In this document: positions 52,811 through 60,506 of the stretch, piece by piece
Layout: each line of letters begins with the position of its first letter
Position numbering within the stretch: the first letter of the stretch is position 1
Origin: Salinibacterium sp. PAMC 21357
Lineage (GTDB): Bacteria > Actinomycetota > Actinomycetes > Actinomycetales > Microbacteriaceae
Length of the DNA: 64,000 nt
Direction: 5' to 3'
NCBI RefSeq assembly: GCF_000247645.1
Contig: NZ_AHWA01000006.1
Span: forward strand, 310,001-374,000
Translations under genes and position numbers: made by a program
Notes under the pieces: generated by a model
The model's database searches: none
Told to the model about the DNA's origin: nothing
What the model saw: only the letters and a program-made list of their open reading frames with translations

Positions 52811-52857
52811 GGAAGATCATCTTGTTCTAAATGGTTGAACGCGGCGAGACTATAGAC

Positions 52858-52980
52858 ATGAACTTCGAACTGATCATCATTGGGGCCCTGTCCGCAATCG
52901 GCATCATCGCCACCGTGCGTGCCGTAGCAACCGACGGATACCGTCGCATCCCCACCCGTCGCTACCACCAGATGCCGTAG
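52858..52980 (+). CDS. Small 40-aa membrane protein divergent from LysR
   Basis: An ATG opens a 40-codon frame: a hydrophobic helix (FELIIIGALSAIGIIATVRA), then a basic tail rich in Arg, Tyr and Pro ending HQMP. There is no ribosome site; GAGACT lies six bases before ATG, as in the other leaderless genes here. A textbook terminator begins 23 bases after the stop. Both support a real, separately transcribed gene. It may be a single-pass membrane microprotein under LysR control. Function unknown. Confidence 0.75.
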   Translation: MNFELIIIGALSAIGIIATVRAVATDGYRRIPTRRYHQMP

Positions 52981-53003
52981 CCAACCGCCAGCCGGTTTAC
53001 GCA

Positions 53004-53034
53004 ACACCACAGCAACTACTGCTGTGGTGTTTTT
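53004..53034 (+). terminator. Terminator of the small membrane protein gene
   Basis: ACACCACAGCA pairs perfectly with TGCTGTGGTGT around ACTAC and runs into TTTTT. This is the clearest intrinsic terminator in the window. Confidence 0.93.
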
Positions 53035-53076
53035 GCGTTAACGGCTGTCAGTGCGTTCCTGTGAGATGGTGGACGA

Positions 53077-53472
53077 ATGAGCGATCGTCCCTTGTCGTTG
53101 AGCGCTGTGAAACGTGTGCAGGAGTCGATGATCGGCTGGCTGACAACTCTCCGCCCCGACGGCTCGCCGCACACCACGCCCGTCTGGTTCGTTTATTACT
53201 CTGGTCGCATTTGCGTTGCGAGTGGAGCGCGCAACGCAAAAGTCGGAAATATCAGGCATGATCCGCGGGTCAGTGTGGCTATCGAGGGCACTTCTGATGC
53301 GCCCATGGTCGCGCAAGGTACAGCGAATCTTGCAGCAGTGGCCGATGTATCCCTTGATGTCATAGATTCTTTTAGTCGAAAGTACAGCGGATGGGATGTT
53401 CGCGATTCATCGATGGATGGCGACCGTGTAGTCATCAGCATCGATATTTCTCGCTGGTTGTTGGCGGGATAA
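53077..53472 (+). CDS. PPOX-class flavin/F420-dependent oxidoreductase
   Basis: A 131-residue split-barrel protein. 'IGWLTTLRPDGSPHTTPVWFVYYSGRICVAS' (in parts: GSPHTTPVWF) and 'AKVGNIRHDPRVSVAIEGTS' are the cofactor-contacting signatures. It resembles TIGR-type F420-dependent biliverdin or quinone reductases. GATGGT ends six bases before ATG, and there is no ribosome site. It is distinct from, but related to, the gene at 4982. Confidence 0.88.
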   Translation: MSDRPLSLSAVKRVQESMIGWLTTLRPDGSPHTTPVWFVYYSGRICVASGARNAKVGNIRHDPRVSVAIEGTSDAPMVAQGTANLAAVADVSLDVIDSFSRKYSGWDVRDSSMDGDRVVISIDISRWLLAG

Positions 53473-53552
53473 CAAAAAGATGCAATAAATCGACGCGTCT
53501 TGCTCGCTGGACCAGCTGATGGATGAGGCCCTGCTGGTGGATTCAGCGCGCG

Positions 53553-53774
53553 CTAAGAATCTAAGTGGCTTTCGTCGTCCCACACGAGGATGTCGCCGGG
53601 CTGGCACTCCAGAACCCGGCAAATCGAATCCAGCGTGGAAAACCGCACGGCCCGGGCGCGACCATTCTTGAGTACCGCGACATTGGCGGGAGTAATCCCA
53701 ATGGCCTCGGCAAATTCACCGACCGACATCCCTCGCTCGACAAGCAAACGGTCGATGAGGATGCGGATGGCCAC
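53553..53774 (-). CDS. XRE/Cro-C1 family helix-turn-helix regulator
   Basis: A 73-residue DNA-binding protein: 'IRILIDRLLVERGMSVGEFAEAIGITPANVAVLKNGR' (in parts: SVGEFAEAIGITPANV is the HTH) and 'STLDSICRVLECQPGDILVW' at the end, the YozG/HTH_26 type. GTG overlaps the stop of the upstream DUF2975 gene by one base, so the two are coupled. It probably binds the repeated ATCGA sites upstream of the pair. Confidence 0.88.
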   Translation of the reverse strand: MAIRILIDRLLVERGMSVGEFAEAIGITPANVAVLKNGRARAVRFSTLDSICRVLECQPGDILVWDDESHLDS

Positions 53775-54256
53775 TAGACAACCTCATCAAGCTCAGTGCG
53801 CATGAGCGCTGTTCGTCGCAGAAGTGACTTCAGTACGAGGAGAACGAAGAAGAGCGTGATCCCCACCAACACGCTCGCGATAATCATGATCGCCAACAGT
53901 GGCGGCCCTGGAATGAATGCCAGCGTTGCCCCCGTCGTAGTGGTGGCGGTGAGAACGCTGATCGAAAGCACGTTGACCAATCGCTGGGCGGCGGGGTTGA
54001 AGATGCGGTCTCGTCGAATGAAGCGGACCAGTACGGCTGTCGAAACGAGAATTACCTCGACGCAAAGGCCGACCGCCAAGGCGATTGTGAGTAGGGGAAC
54101 TCGAAGACCTCGGAACTCTGGGTACTCCGTTGCCATTGACTCCGAGAATGGAATCAGTGCAGCGCAACTAACAAACACCAGCGCTGCGAGAAGCCCGAGC
54201 GCTACCCAAGTTGCTGTTGCTGCGACCAGCGACGGCTGTTGATGGGAAGTTTTCAT
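53774..54256 (-). CDS. DUF2975 membrane protein
   Basis: A 160-residue protein with four helices: about 10-33, 52-78, 95-115 and 118-142. The part between helices 2 and 3, 'FIRRDRIFNPAAQRLVNVLSIS', is the conserved DUF2975 motif. DUF2975 genes are habitually paired with a small XRE regulator, as here. The membrane protein may hold or sense for the regulator. The promoter is TTGACT-N17-GATTAT with six bases to ATG. Confidence 0.85.
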   Translation of the reverse strand: MKTSHQQPSLVAATATWVALGLLAALVFVSCAALIPFSESMATEYPEFRGLRVPLLTIALAVGLCVEVILVSTAVLVRFIRRDRIFNPAAQRLVNVLSISVLTATTTTGATLAFIPGPPLLAIMIIASVLVGITLFFVLLVLKSLLRRTALMRTELDEVV

Positions 54257-54311
54257 ATATCGATAATCGATGTTTATCTATCGAAAGTCAATATTTTTAT
54301 CGCTTATCGAG
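54257..54311. promoter_or_regulatory. Promoter and repeated ATCGA operator of the DUF2975-XRE pair
   Basis: On the minus strand TTGACT (54291-54286), a 17-base spacer and GATTAT (54268-54263) stand six bases before ATG. On the plus strand ATCGA recurs at 54259, 54266, 54280 and 54306, with ATCGC near 54300, as parts of TATCGATAATCGATG and TATCTATCGA. The AT-rich block contrasts with its surroundings. It is a likely autoregulatory site for the XRE protein. Confidence 0.7.
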
Positions 54312-55470
54312 CGCTGAGCCCCAGCTTGCGGCCAGCAACACTGCGCTTGTGCGACCGGAGAGTGGCGGCGAGAGCGTGAATGGCCTGGGCCGCCGGATCC
54401 TCGGGAGCCGCAATCACCACGGGAACCCCGAGATCGCCGCCCTCACGCAGGGCGATACTGAGCGGGATCGACGCCAACACCGAGACCGGTTCATCTGGCG
54501 TAGAAAGCTTGGCTGCGGCATCCGCCCCACCGCCCGAGCCAAAGATCTCGAGCACGCTGCCATCGGGCTGGGGGAGCCCGGCCATGTTTTCGATGACGCC
54601 GATCACGCGCTGACCGGTTTGGCGGGCGACGAGACCGCTGCGTTCCGCAACATCGGCCGCCGCGGACTGCGGGGTTGTGACGACAACGACATCGGAGTGT
54701 GGCAGTAACTGACCAAGCGAGATCGCAACATCGCCCGTGCCCGGCGGCAAGTCGAGCAGAAGCACATCAAGATCGCCAAAGAACACATCGGTCAAGAACT
54801 GCTGAATGGTGCGGTGCAGCATCGGCCCGCGCCACGACACAGCAGTATTCTCCTCGACAAACATGCCGATCGAAATAACCTTCACGTCATAGGCAATGGG
54901 CGGCATGATCATCTCGCCAACCTGAGTAGGTTTCGCCCCCTGCAAGCCAAGCAACCCCGGAATCGAGAAGCCGAACACATCAGCATCAATCACGCCAACC
55001 CGCAGACCGCTCTGGGCCAGCGAGACGGCCAAGTTGGCGGTAAGTGTTGATTTGCCGACGCCACCCTTGCCGCTCGTAACCGCGACAATCTGGGTCAACG
55101 AATCAGGCCCAAACTGCATCGTCTTGGGTCGCCCCTTGCGCAGTTTGTCGGTGAGAGCATCGCGTTGGGCACGCGACATAATCGCAACGTTTACCGTGAC
55201 TGCAGTGATTCCGGGCACCCGCTCGGTCGCCTCGCGCACATCACGCTCGATTGAGGTGGCGGCCGGGCATCCGACAATCGTCAAAGTGAGGCCAACGGAT
55301 GCTGCCCCGGCACCATCGACAACCACCCCAGAGATCATGTCGAGTTCCGTGACCGGGCGACGAATCTCGGGATCGATCACGGTCACCAGCGACGCCAGCA
55401 CGGCAGCCTCTAGCGGAGTGGGCGCACGCGACTCATCGGCTACCGAAGCCGTCTCGAGCTCATCAGTCAT
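54304..55470 (-). CDS. mrp: Mrp/NBP35 family iron-sulfur carrier ATPase
   Basis: A 388-residue P-loop protein. Residues 18-100 form a MIP18/DUF59 domain ('VTVIDPEIRRPVTELDMISG', 'VGCPAATSIERDV'). The ATPase begins with VTSGKGGVGKST (131-142, deviant Walker A) and contains 'VDVLLLDLPPGTGDVAISL'. The usual CxxC after ENM is absent: the sequence reads ENMAGLPQPDGS. It takes part in Fe-S cluster transfer in relatives. It follows DUF1003 and the CBS gene on the same strand, with overlap to DUF1003. Confidence 0.92.
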   Translation of the reverse strand: MTDELETASVADESRAPTPLEAAVLASLVTVIDPEIRRPVTELDMISGVVVDGAGAASVGLTLTIVGCPAATSIERDVREATERVPGITAVTVNVAIMSRAQRDALTDKLRKGRPKTMQFGPDSLTQIVAVTSGKGGVGKSTLTANLAVSLAQSGLRVGVIDADVFGFSIPGLLGLQGAKPTQVGEMIMPPIAYDVKVISIGMFVEENTAVSWRGPMLHRTIQQFLTDVFFGDLDVLLLDLPPGTGDVAISLGQLLPHSDVVVVTTPQSAAADVAERSGLVARQTGQRVIGVIENMAGLPQPDGSVLEIFGSGGGADAAAKLSTPDEPVSVLASIPLSIALREGGDLGVPVVIAAPEDPAAQAIHALAATLRSHKRSVAGRKLGLSAR

Positions 55471-55994
55471 GAAGACGCCGAGGTTTCATCGTCGGCCTCT
55501 GGGTCTTTCTCAAGCTCTTCGAGCAAGGCGCGAAGCTCCGCTCGGATGAAATCTTTGCTGGCCAGATCGGTCATCGCCAAGCGCAATGCAACAACTTCGC
55601 GAGCAAGGTATTCGGTGTCATTGAGGTTGCGTTCAGCACGCTGACGGTCCTGCTCAATTTGCACGCGGTCGCGGTCATCCTGACGGTTCTGCGCGAGCAG
55701 GATCATAGGTGCCGCGTAAGAAGCCTGCAGTGACAAAATCAGGGTGAGCAGCGTGAAGTTAGTAGAGCGCGGGTCAAACTGGGCGTCGAGGGGCGCGCTG
55801 GTGTTGTAAATAAGCCACACACCAACGAATGCCGAGAGTCCGACCAAAAACCACGGCGTGCCCATGCCGCGCGCAAAAGCTTCAGAGTAGCGGCCCATGC
55901 GGTCGCGACTCTGAAACATGCCAAAACCGCTGCGAAGACCTTTGGGAGTATCAAGACGCAGATCGTTGCGCTGTGATCGCTTAGCTGATGCCAC
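55467..55994 (-). CDS. DUF1003 membrane protein
   Basis: A 175-residue protein. GTG at 55994 is preceded by GGGAGG. Two helices are visible: 'GTPWFLVGLSAFVGVWLIYN' and 'FTLLTLILSLQASYAAPMIL' (with FDPRS between, typical of DUF1003), followed by 'LAQNRQDDRDRVQIEQDR' and a charged coiled coil. Function unknown. It overlaps the CBS gene by 14 bases and mrp by four, so the three form one unit, as in other actinobacteria. Confidence 0.88.
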   Translation of the reverse strand: MASAKRSQRNDLRLDTPKGLRSGFGMFQSRDRMGRYSEAFARGMGTPWFLVGLSAFVGVWLIYNTSAPLDAQFDPRSTNFTLLTLILSLQASYAAPMILLAQNRQDDRDRVQIEQDRQRAERNLNDTEYLAREVVALRLAMTDLASKDFIRAELRALLEELEKDPEADDETSASS

Positions 55995-57312
55995 GTGGTG
56001 ACCTCCCTGCACGAATTTCTTTCTGCTGAACGATGGTTAGTGGTCGAGTCGAAGTGTCGTCAAAACTTGCCGACTCGTCGGTTGTACTTCGCCAATCATC
56101 GGGAAGAAGATGATCGAGCACGTCATCAATGGTCACCACCCCGAGCAGTCGGTGATTATCGTCAACTACCGGAACCGAAACGAGGTCGTAGCTGGCGAGG
56201 ATGCGCGAAACTTCTGCCGCCGTTGTTGACGACCGTACCGGCTCGAGAGACTGGTCGATCAAAGCCCCGAGTCGTTCGTTTGGCGGGTAGCGCAGCATCC
56301 GCTGAAAATGCACCATCCCCAGAAGGCGACCGGTCGGTGGCTCATACGGCGGCAGGGTCACGCAAATAGCGGCCCCCAGTGCTGGTGCAAGGTCGTGACG
56401 ACGGATGAGGGCAAGACCCTCAGCAACCGTTGCGTCAGCAGACACAATGATTGGCTCTGTCGTCATGAGCCCACCGGCAGTGTCGGAGTCATAACTGAGA
56501 AGAAAACGAACGTCTTCGGCCTCTTCTGGCTCCATGAGGTCAAGAAGAGTCTCGCCGCGCTCGGCGGTGAGATGGGCGATCAGGTCGGCTGCGTCATCCG
56601 GCTGCATCTGATCGAGCACGTCGGCAGCACGATCGTCGTCGAGCTTGTTGAGCAGATCAACCTGCTCTTTTTCGGGCATCTCTTCAAGCACGTCAGCGAG
56701 ACGATCGTCAGAGAGCTCCTCGGCGACTTCCATCATGCGCTGTTCGGGGAGCTCAAGCATGGCGTTAGCGAGGTCAGCCGGTAGCAGATCAGAGAAGCTG
56801 GCAACGAGTTGAGTAGCGGACTGCGCTTCGCCCTTGTGGACGTTGTGCTTGATCTCATCCCACGCCGCGAAATCGGTCGGGCCCTTAGCGAAGAGAGGCG
56901 CACCGGCGGCTTTGGGGCGGCGCAAGAAGAGCTGATTTATCTCCCACTCGCCAATGTCGATCTCTTCGATCGCAACATCTTCGATCTGGGCTTCGCCGGA
57001 GCCATCACTCATACCAACGCGACGCCCCAGCAGCTCTGCCATGACTCGAATCTCACCACCGCGCTGCTCAAAGCGGCGCAAATTGAGGAGACCCGTGGTG
57101 ATGATCTGGCCAGAGCCGATGCTCGTGACGCGACCAATGGAAAGAAAAACGTGACGCTTGCCGGGTACTTCAGCAACCATTCCGACAACGCGCGGGCTCG
57201 CATCAGCGCGCTCCACGACAAGCACATCGCGAACCTTGCCGACGCGGTCTCCATTGGGATCGAAGACCGAGCAGCCCACCAATCGGGCGACGAATACTCT
57301 TGAGTTGCTCAC
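55981..57312 (-). CDS. MgtE N-terminal/CBS domain protein without channel
   Basis: A 443-residue soluble protein. The GTG at 57312 gives the family start (SNSRVFVARLVGCSVFDPNG). Residues 1-170 are PRC-barrel-like, 175-290 the MgtE N-terminal superhelix ('LPADLANAMLELPEQRMMEV', 'ADVLDQMQPDDAADLIAHL'), 300-420 a CBS pair ('GGLMTTEPIIVSADATVAEG', 'VSVPVVDDNHRLLGVVTIDD'). There is no membrane part. It may sense Mg2+ or nucleotide for a partner. It is divergent from a stress-protein gene with 36 bp between starts. Confidence 0.88.
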   Translation of the reverse strand: MSNSRVFVARLVGCSVFDPNGDRVGKVRDVLVVERADASPRVVGMVAEVPGKRHVFLSIGRVTSIGSGQIITTGLLNLRRFEQRGGEIRVMAELLGRRVGMSDGSGEAQIEDVAIEEIDIGEWEINQLFLRRPKAAGAPLFAKGPTDFAAWDEIKHNVHKGEAQSATQLVASFSDLLPADLANAMLELPEQRMMEVAEELSDDRLADVLEEMPEKEQVDLLNKLDDDRAADVLDQMQPDDAADLIAHLTAERGETLLDLMEPEEAEDVRFLLSYDSDTAGGLMTTEPIIVSADATVAEGLALIRRHDLAPALGAAICVTLPPYEPPTGRLLGMVHFQRMLRYPPNERLGALIDQSLEPVRSSTTAAEVSRILASYDLVSVPVVDDNHRLLGVVTIDDVLDHLLPDDWRSTTDESASFDDTSTRPLTIVQQKEIRAGRSPRGIS

Positions 57313-57319
57313 AACTAAA

Positions 57320-57342
57320 ACCATACCCTTGCATGGGACAAT
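57320..57342. promoter_or_regulatory. Divergent leaderless -10 boxes of the CBS and stress genes
   Basis: Minus strand TATGGT (57325-57320) ends seven bases before GTG at 57312. Plus strand GACAAT (57337-57342) ends six bases before ATG at 57349. The 36-bp interval leaves no room for ribosome sites. Confidence 0.5.
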
Positions 57343-57348
57343 GAACTG

Positions 57349-57936
57349 ATGAGCAACTTCACTGGATTCTCCCGCCGTGCACGTCAACAATCGAGCGTGC
57401 CGCGCGGAGACGTGCTCGGCAGCTACGACAGCTATACCGACGCGCAGTCCGTAATTAACCAGCTCGCTAAAGCCGAATTCGATATTAAGAACATCGCCAT
57501 AGTCGGCCGCGATCTCACGACAGTCGAAGTCGTTACGGCCCGACTGAGTTACGGCCGTGCTGCACTGGGGGGAGCAATCACCGGTGCCTGGCTCGGGTTG
57601 TTCTTCGGCCTCATCACCACGATCCTCGCGCCCGTCACGCCGCAACAGGTGGGAATCTTCTTTGCCGCTGTGCTGACCGGTGCAGGCATCGGAATGATCT
57701 TCGGCGTCGTCAACTACTCCATGATGCGCAAACGTCGTGACTATGCTGCGACGTCACAGCTCATAGCCGACCGCTACGAGATCATCATCTCGCCCGAACG
57801 CACCGCCAAAGCGCACAGCATCCTGGGAACAGCCGCTGCCGGGATGCGCGGGGTTCACGATGCGCCGCCAGTGCCCAGCGCGCCCGACGCATCGGACGCG
57901 CTTGGCAGCAAAGACTCTGACGACGCGGCGAAATAG
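57349..57936 (+). CDS. General stress protein 17M-like membrane protein
   Basis: A 195-residue protein. Residues 20-65 form a small domain, 'LGSYDSYTDAQSVINQLAKAEF' and 'IKNIAIVGRDL', found in GSP17M-type proteins. Two Gly-rich membrane helices follow: 'LGGAITGAWLGLFFGLITTI' and 'VGIFFAAVLTGAGIGMIFGVV'. The C-terminus is Pro/Ala/Asp-rich. It is the counterpart of Rv1234-type proteins beside the CBS gene. Function unknown. Confidence 0.82.
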   Translation: MSNFTGFSRRARQQSSVPRGDVLGSYDSYTDAQSVINQLAKAEFDIKNIAIVGRDLTTVEVVTARLSYGRAALGGAITGAWLGLFFGLITTILAPVTPQQVGIFFAAVLTGAGIGMIFGVVNYSMMRKRRDYAATSQLIADRYEIIISPERTAKAHSILGTAAAGMRGVHDAPPVPSAPDASDALGSKDSDDAAK

Positions 57937-57946
57937 CCCGTAATAG

Positions 57947-59425
57947 CTACGAGCGTGCGATCCACGCCTCGACAGCATCCGCCGTTCGGGGAATGTTCAC
58001 CGACAGATTTTCGGCACCATCGTCAGTGACAAGGATGTCGTCTTCGATACGCACGCCGATACCGCGGTACTCCTCGGGAACGGTGATGTCGTCCGGCTGA
58101 AAGTACAGGCCGGGCTCAATTGTGAAGACCATGCCGGGCTCAAGCACGCCGTCAAGGTACATGTCGCGCCGAGCTGCCGCACAGTCGTGCACGTCAATGC
58201 CGAGGTGATGGCTGGTGCCGTGAACCATGTAGCGGCGGTGGTACTGGTTGTCCGGAAGTAGTGACTCTTCGGCGGAAACTGGCAGCACGCCCCACTCCGC
58301 CGTCTTCTCAGCGATCACGCGCATCGCTTCAGCGTGAACATCGCGGAACTTGATTCCGGGGCGCACAATCGCAAAAGCAGCATCCGCCGCTTCGAGCACC
58401 GCGTCATACACCCGACGCTGAATCTCAGTGAAGGTGCCGCTAATGGGCAATGTGCGCGTGATATCAGCGGTGTAATAGCTATCGAGCTCAATGCCCGCAT
58501 CAATCAGGATGAGGTCGCCCGGGTTCACGGGGCCATCATTGCGGGTCCAGTGCAACACACACGCGTGAGGGCCAGAGGCGGCAATCGTGTCGTACCCGAC
58601 AGTGTTGCCCTCGGCGCGAGCGCGACGGTTGAAGGTTCCCTCGACAAGGCGCTCGCCGCGGGCGTGCTCCACAATATTGGGAAGATCAGCAATGACATCG
58701 TTGAAGCCCAACTGAGTGGCATCAACGGCTGAACGCATCTCGGAAACCTCGAACGCATCCTTCACGAGACGCAACTCGCTGAGGTCGCGGCTGAGGTCTT
58801 TGTCGCCATCGTTCTCCAGGGACTCAGAATCGGCGGACAACAGGCGGCGACCATCAACCTGATCAGTGACATCGCGGTCACCATCACGAACGATAAACGT
58901 GTTGCCATCAACCAAGTCGAGAACCGCCTCGAAGTCGACGAGCGGGCGAGTCTCGAGTCCGAGATCGGTAGCCACATTGCTCAGTGAGGGGCGCGGACCT
59001 GTCCAGAATTCTCCGGCATCCGGGTTCGCATAAAACTCGCTCGTGTCCCGGCCAGCCGCAGGGCGGAAATAGAGGGTTGCCGTGTGGCCAGAAGCCGACG
59101 GCTCCATCACGAGCACACTGCCGGCAACAGCATCCGAACCCCACCCCGTGAGGTGAGCGAAGGTGGAGTGCGCGCGGAACGGGTAGTCGGTGTCGTTGGA
59201 ACGCACCTTGGCGGCACCAGCGGGAACAATCAATCGCTTGCCGGTATGCAGCTGCGAGAGTCGTGCACGGCGGTCAGCAGCAAACGCTGCCTGATCACGC
59301 GGTACAACGTCGACGTCAACCCGCTCAGCCCATCCGGATGAGATGTAATCGGAGAAACCCGAAGACTGGGGAGTTGTTGAGCGATTTGTGGTCGCCCGGG
59401 GCGCGGGGGTAGCTGAATCTGCCAT
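57947..59425 (-). CDS. pepP: Xaa-Pro aminopeptidase (M24B)
   Basis: A 492-residue aminopeptidase P. ATG at 59425 is chosen because GACACT (59437-59432) ends six bases upstream and the longer reading crosses it. The N-terminal AMP_N domain shows 'IVPAGAAKVRSNDTDYPFRA'. The catalytic pita-bread domain has metal ligands in 'LILIDAGIELDSYYTADITRT' (two Asp), 'HGTSHHLGIDVHD' (His), 'VFTIEPGLYF' (Glu) and 'VRIEDDILVTDDGAENLS' (Glu). It removes N-terminal residues before proline. Confidence 0.95.
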   Translation of the reverse strand: MADSATPAPRATTNRSTTPQSSGFSDYISSGWAERVDVDVVPRDQAAFAADRRARLSQLHTGKRLIVPAGAAKVRSNDTDYPFRAHSTFAHLTGWGSDAVAGSVLVMEPSASGHTATLYFRPAAGRDTSEFYANPDAGEFWTGPRPSLSNVATDLGLETRPLVDFEAVLDLVDGNTFIVRDGDRDVTDQVDGRRLLSADSESLENDGDKDLSRDLSELRLVKDAFEVSEMRSAVDATQLGFNDVIADLPNIVEHARGERLVEGTFNRRARAEGNTVGYDTIAASGPHACVLHWTRNDGPVNPGDLILIDAGIELDSYYTADITRTLPISGTFTEIQRRVYDAVLEAADAAFAIVRPGIKFRDVHAEAMRVIAEKTAEWGVLPVSAEESLLPDNQYHRRYMVHGTSHHLGIDVHDCAAARRDMYLDGVLEPGMVFTIEPGLYFQPDDITVPEEYRGIGVRIEDDILVTDDGAENLSVNIPRTADAVEAWIARS

Positions 59426-59459
59426 ACCTCTAGTGTCGCCCCTAGAGGGGCAAAAGGCA

Positions 59460-60473
59460 CTATTGGTTAGGTGAGAGAGTGGCCAGAATGGGGCGGTGGT
59501 CGCTGCCATTTCCATCGTGCGATTCGATAACTCGCATGCCAGTGACGGTCCAGTCGTTCGATGCCATCACATGGTCAATGGGGGCGCTCAACAGTGCCGG
59601 CAATTGTGTTGGCCAGGTTCCGAGAGCCGCATTGTCGGTCACGGAGGCGGCATCGAAGCAGCTGCCGAGAGCGAAATCGACGCCGTCGGTGAGCGAGGCG
59701 TAATGATCGAGAGTCGAGTTGAAGTCACCAGCCAAGATGACATTGCTCGCCCGACATTGTTCGGCAAGCCAATCGAGGTCACTGCGCCAGTTGGCCATCT
59801 CACCCTGAATCGGTGCGACAGCGTGCACGGCAACGAACGTGGGGCCGTCGCCATCCTGCGGCACCGCGATCAAGCTCGGCAGAGTCGACGTGGTACGGGT
59901 CGACTCATCAACATCGTATTCACCCAGATCGACGCTAATCAGAATGGTGGTTGAGCGGGACTTCGACACCTGGTCATAGGCGAGCGTGTGCACCCACATA
60001 GGGCGACCGCTCGCCGCCATCAAGGTGGCGACCTCAATGCCCATCTCGCGGGTGGTCTCGGGAAGAGTCACAACATCCGCATCATTGACGAGTGCCAAAT
60101 CGGCAATGGTCGGAGCTCCTGGCGCATCGCCAAGAGTGTTCCAGGAGAGCACTGTGATGTCGCCCTCAGCTTTGGTTTCGAAACCGGGGCTACCGAAACC
60201 ACGCGTGGCCAAAACTGCAAGAGTGAGCGCGCAAAAGACAAGAGCAATAACGGCAAGGGATGCTGTGAAACGGTGCAAGCGCGCCGACAGCAACGAAATC
60301 AAGGTCAGGCCAAGCACCGCCACAAAGGCCACAGCAGCCGCAAGGCCGCGCAACGACACAATCTGAGCGATTCCGGCCGTTTGCTCAAGAGAAAACAACT
60401 GTGGCCAAGCCGCGACGATAAGGACGGCGGCGATAGCGACAATAAAGATCGCTGCAAGGATGCGTTGGAACAT
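59460..60473 (-). CDS. Membrane-anchored endonuclease/exonuclease/phosphatase family protein
   Basis: A 337-residue protein. Three N-terminal helices (about 5-25, 38-60, 68-90) precede an EEP domain: 'DITVLSWNTLGDAP' (Asn), 'DVVTLPETTREMGIEVA' (Glu), 'LAGDFNSTLDHYA' (D-x-N) and 'GSDHRPILATL' (His). The active site should face outside. Substrates of such proteins range from phospholipids to nucleic acids; not decidable here. Its start lies 33 bp from a divergent PHP gene, with TAGGCT (minus, 60488-60483) nine bases before ATG. Confidence 0.88.
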   Translation of the reverse strand: MFQRILAAIFIVAIAAVLIVAAWPQLFSLEQTAGIAQIVSLRGLAAAVAFVAVLGLTLISLLSARLHRFTASLAVIALVFCALTLAVLATRGFGSPGFETKAEGDITVLSWNTLGDAPGAPTIADLALVNDADVVTLPETTREMGIEVATLMAASGRPMWVHTLAYDQVSKSRSTTILISVDLGEYDVDESTRTTSTLPSLIAVPQDGDGPTFVAVHAVAPIQGEMANWRSDLDWLAEQCRASNVILAGDFNSTLDHYASLTDGVDFALGSCFDAASVTDNAALGTWPTQLPALLSAPIDHVMASNDWTVTGMRVIESHDGNGSDHRPILATLSPNQ

Positions 60474-60494
60474 AGCGCCCTGAGCCTAGAGCAA

Positions 60495-60500
60495 TAGGCT
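60495..60500 (+). promoter_or_regulatory. Leaderless -10 box (TAGGCT) of the PHP gene
   Basis: TAGGCT, six bases and ATG at 60507. A mirror TAGGCT on the minus strand (60488-60483) serves the divergent EEP gene. Confidence 0.55.
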
Positions 60501-60506
60501 TGCAGA

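Noticed and set aside
53553-54256. Toxin-antitoxin pair
   Set aside because: A small XRE gene beside a short gene invites this reading, but the partner is a four-helix DUF2975 membrane protein with no toxin features.
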